A DNA stretch of 6,086 nt, taken from assembly GCA_013214445.1 (NCBI GenBank), contig JABSPG010000265.1, positions 1 to 6,086 on the forward strand, read 5' to 3'. Positions within the stretch are counted from its first letter, which is position 1. Every line of letters begins with the position of its first letter. The notes under the pieces are model-generated. The model saw only the letters and a program-made list of their open reading frames with translations. It ran no database searches and was not told where the DNA came from. The translations under genes were made by a program, and so were the position numbers. The DNA is from Ekhidna sp. (lineage in GTDB: Bacteria > Bacteroidota > Bacteroidia > Cytophagales > Cyclobacteriaceae). Shown here piece by piece: positions 5,191 through 6,086 of the stretch.

Positions 5191-6082
5191 GTCGAATCTC
5201 CATTACTTTTTTGCTGTATCGGTCTTGTGTGAAATCTTCAATCTGTTGAAAGTCTTGAAAGACATTCTCTTGTATACGCCTGCCATAAACCACACGATCG
5301 ATGGATTTTAGCGGATCATTTAGCTCTTTTGTGAAATCTTCTGCAAGAATTTCTTTTGTGGTCATGACTGAAAAAGGCACCTTTTCCAACCTTTGCTGGT
5401 ATTGTTTCCAGCTTGATAAAGCCTGTTCCGCGAGGTTTGGTTCTGGATCGACTTTCAGTTGTTTGATGTATGCAGAAAATGTTTCTGAGAATTTCTCATA
5501 TTGTTTTCTAAGCCTCCTTAGTTTGATCCACTTTATTATTCGCTTACCAAATATCAGTAGAAGCACTACTGCAAGCAGAAGTAGGCCGCCCAAGATGTAA
5601 TACATCAGCGGGTAGTTGAACTGTCTATTTACGTTTTGGAAGGCTAAATTTTTTCGCAGCTTGGTTGAATCACTAACAAAAGGTGCCAATTCGGTAAGGA
5701 AGATGGAGTCTAGATCTGACTGGTATACTGTAGAATCCGCTCCATTCAAAACCGCTGCAGGAAGTTGGAAGTATTGAACCTTGTCAATTTCGTAGGACTG
5801 AATTATATAGATGGTGCTGTCGAAGGCTAATCCATCACGGATTACGGTAGGGAAATACTCTTTGCCACTGAACTCAAAAGGGGTGAAAGTGTAGAGACTA
5901 TCCGGGAAGCTCATCTCCAGATTGGGAGGGTAAGTAGCGGTTAGCCAATAACGAACATCTCCACCAATGAGGAGGCTATCCTCAACAAATCCGCCTTTCA
6001 CTTGAACTTTCTGAGCGGAAAGATTCAGCGAAAAGAAAAGAATCATTAAGGTAAAAAAGAGCTTATCTCGTCCTCCTAGCAT
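5180..6082 (-). CDS. BatD/DUF4381-like membrane protein of the Bat operon
   Basis: This 300-residue protein has a signal peptide (1-23, MLGGRDKLFFTLMILFFSLNLSAQ), a periplasmic beta-rich domain (about 25-150), one TM helix (about 158-178, followed by the basic KRIIKWIKLRRLRK) and a cytoplasmic helical tail (about 190-300). The periplasmic part (QVKGGFVEDSLLIGGDVRYWLTA, about 27-49) looks like the N-terminal BatD domain. The tail, with ALSSWKQYQQRLEKVPF (221-237) and DRVVYGRR (262-269), resembles DUF4381 proteins found between DUF58 and vWA genes. It probably pairs with BatA and links the periplasm to a MoxR/DUF58 module encoded upstream, outside this window. The start is four bases from the window edge. 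The reading frame stays open to the edge, but the signal peptide fits the 6082 ATG, and the bases TAATG could be the upstream gene's stop overlapping this start. The 11-bp overlap with batA suggests coupled translation. Confidence 0.8.
   Translation of the reverse strand: MLGGRDKLFFTLMILFFSLNLSAQKVQVKGGFVEDSLLIGGDVRYWLTATYPPNLEMSFPDSLYTFTPFEFSGKEYFPTVIRDGLAFDSTIYIIQSYEIDKVQYFQLPAAVLNGADSTVYQSDLDSIFLTELAPFVSDSTKLRKNLAFQNVNRQFNYPLMYYILGGLLLLAVVLLLIFGKRIIKWIKLRRLRKQYEKFSETFSAYIKQLKVDPEPNLAEQALSSWKQYQQRLEKVPFSVMTTKEILAEDFTKELNDPLKSIDRVVYGRRIQENVFQDFQQIEDFTQDRYSKKVMEIRHGK
5198..5201 (-). promoter_or_regulatory. Shine-Dalgarno-like GGAG before batA
   Basis: On the minus strand GGAG lies 7 bases before the batA ATG, inside the coding end of the upstream gene. 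It supports the 5190 start. It stands out because the other genes of the window show no such motif, in line with weak Shine-Dalgarno use in Bacteroidota. It may help re-initiation after the upstream stop codon at 5180-5182. Confidence 0.4.
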
Positions 6083-6086
6083 TACT

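Noticed and set aside
1057..5600. Plus-strand open frames inside the minus-strand genes, 62 to 99 codons
   Set aside because: Each lies antisense within a gene that has clear domain or signal-peptide evidence, and none shows a recognisable motif or leader of its own.

Overview
The window looks like a chromosomal piece of a Bacteroidota bacterium, probably a marine or soil Cytophagales-type organism. The evidence is AT-rich composition (roughly 40% GC by eye), A-rich leaders with almost no Shine-Dalgarno sequences, two DUF4252 proteins (a family known mainly from Bacteroidota), and a BatA-type von Willebrand protein preceded by a BatD/DUF4381-like membrane protein. The phylum call rests on family knowledge; the order is a guess. 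I see no tRNA, rRNA, CRISPR array, insertion sequence or phage gene.

Eight complete or near-complete genes all lie on the minus strand, so they are transcribed from high to low coordinates. They form two units. The first is the tail of a Bat (Bacteroides aerotolerance-type) operon: a signal-peptide/one-TM BatD-like protein (6082 to 5180) overlapping a BatA-type vWA protein with an intact MIDAS site (5190 to 4147). A bulged hairpin with a T-run sits right on the batA stop codon, so this operon appears to end there without the usual batB to batE.

After about 200 bp of non-coding DNA comes the second unit, six tightly packed genes: an ECF sigma factor (3944 to 3435), a cysteine-free single-TM putative anti-sigma factor (3457 to 3035), two secreted DUF4252 proteins (2979 to 2455 and 2380 to 1889), and an ABC exporter made of a BcrA-like ATPase (1892 to 999) and a six-TM ABC-2 type permease (1006 to 167). 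Overlaps of 23, 4 and 8 bp suggest translational coupling. The 4-bp ATGA overlap ties the exporter to the second DUF4252 gene. A hairpin between the two DUF4252 genes could partly terminate transcription or set relative expression. The likely reading is a self-regulated envelope-response operon in which sigma and anti-sigma control secreted DUF4252 proteins and an ABC exporter. This is inferred from architecture only.

At the left edge, bases 1 to 123 may be the C-terminal end of a plus-strand gene converging on the permease gene. The rest, up to the permease stop at 167, shows nothing convincing.
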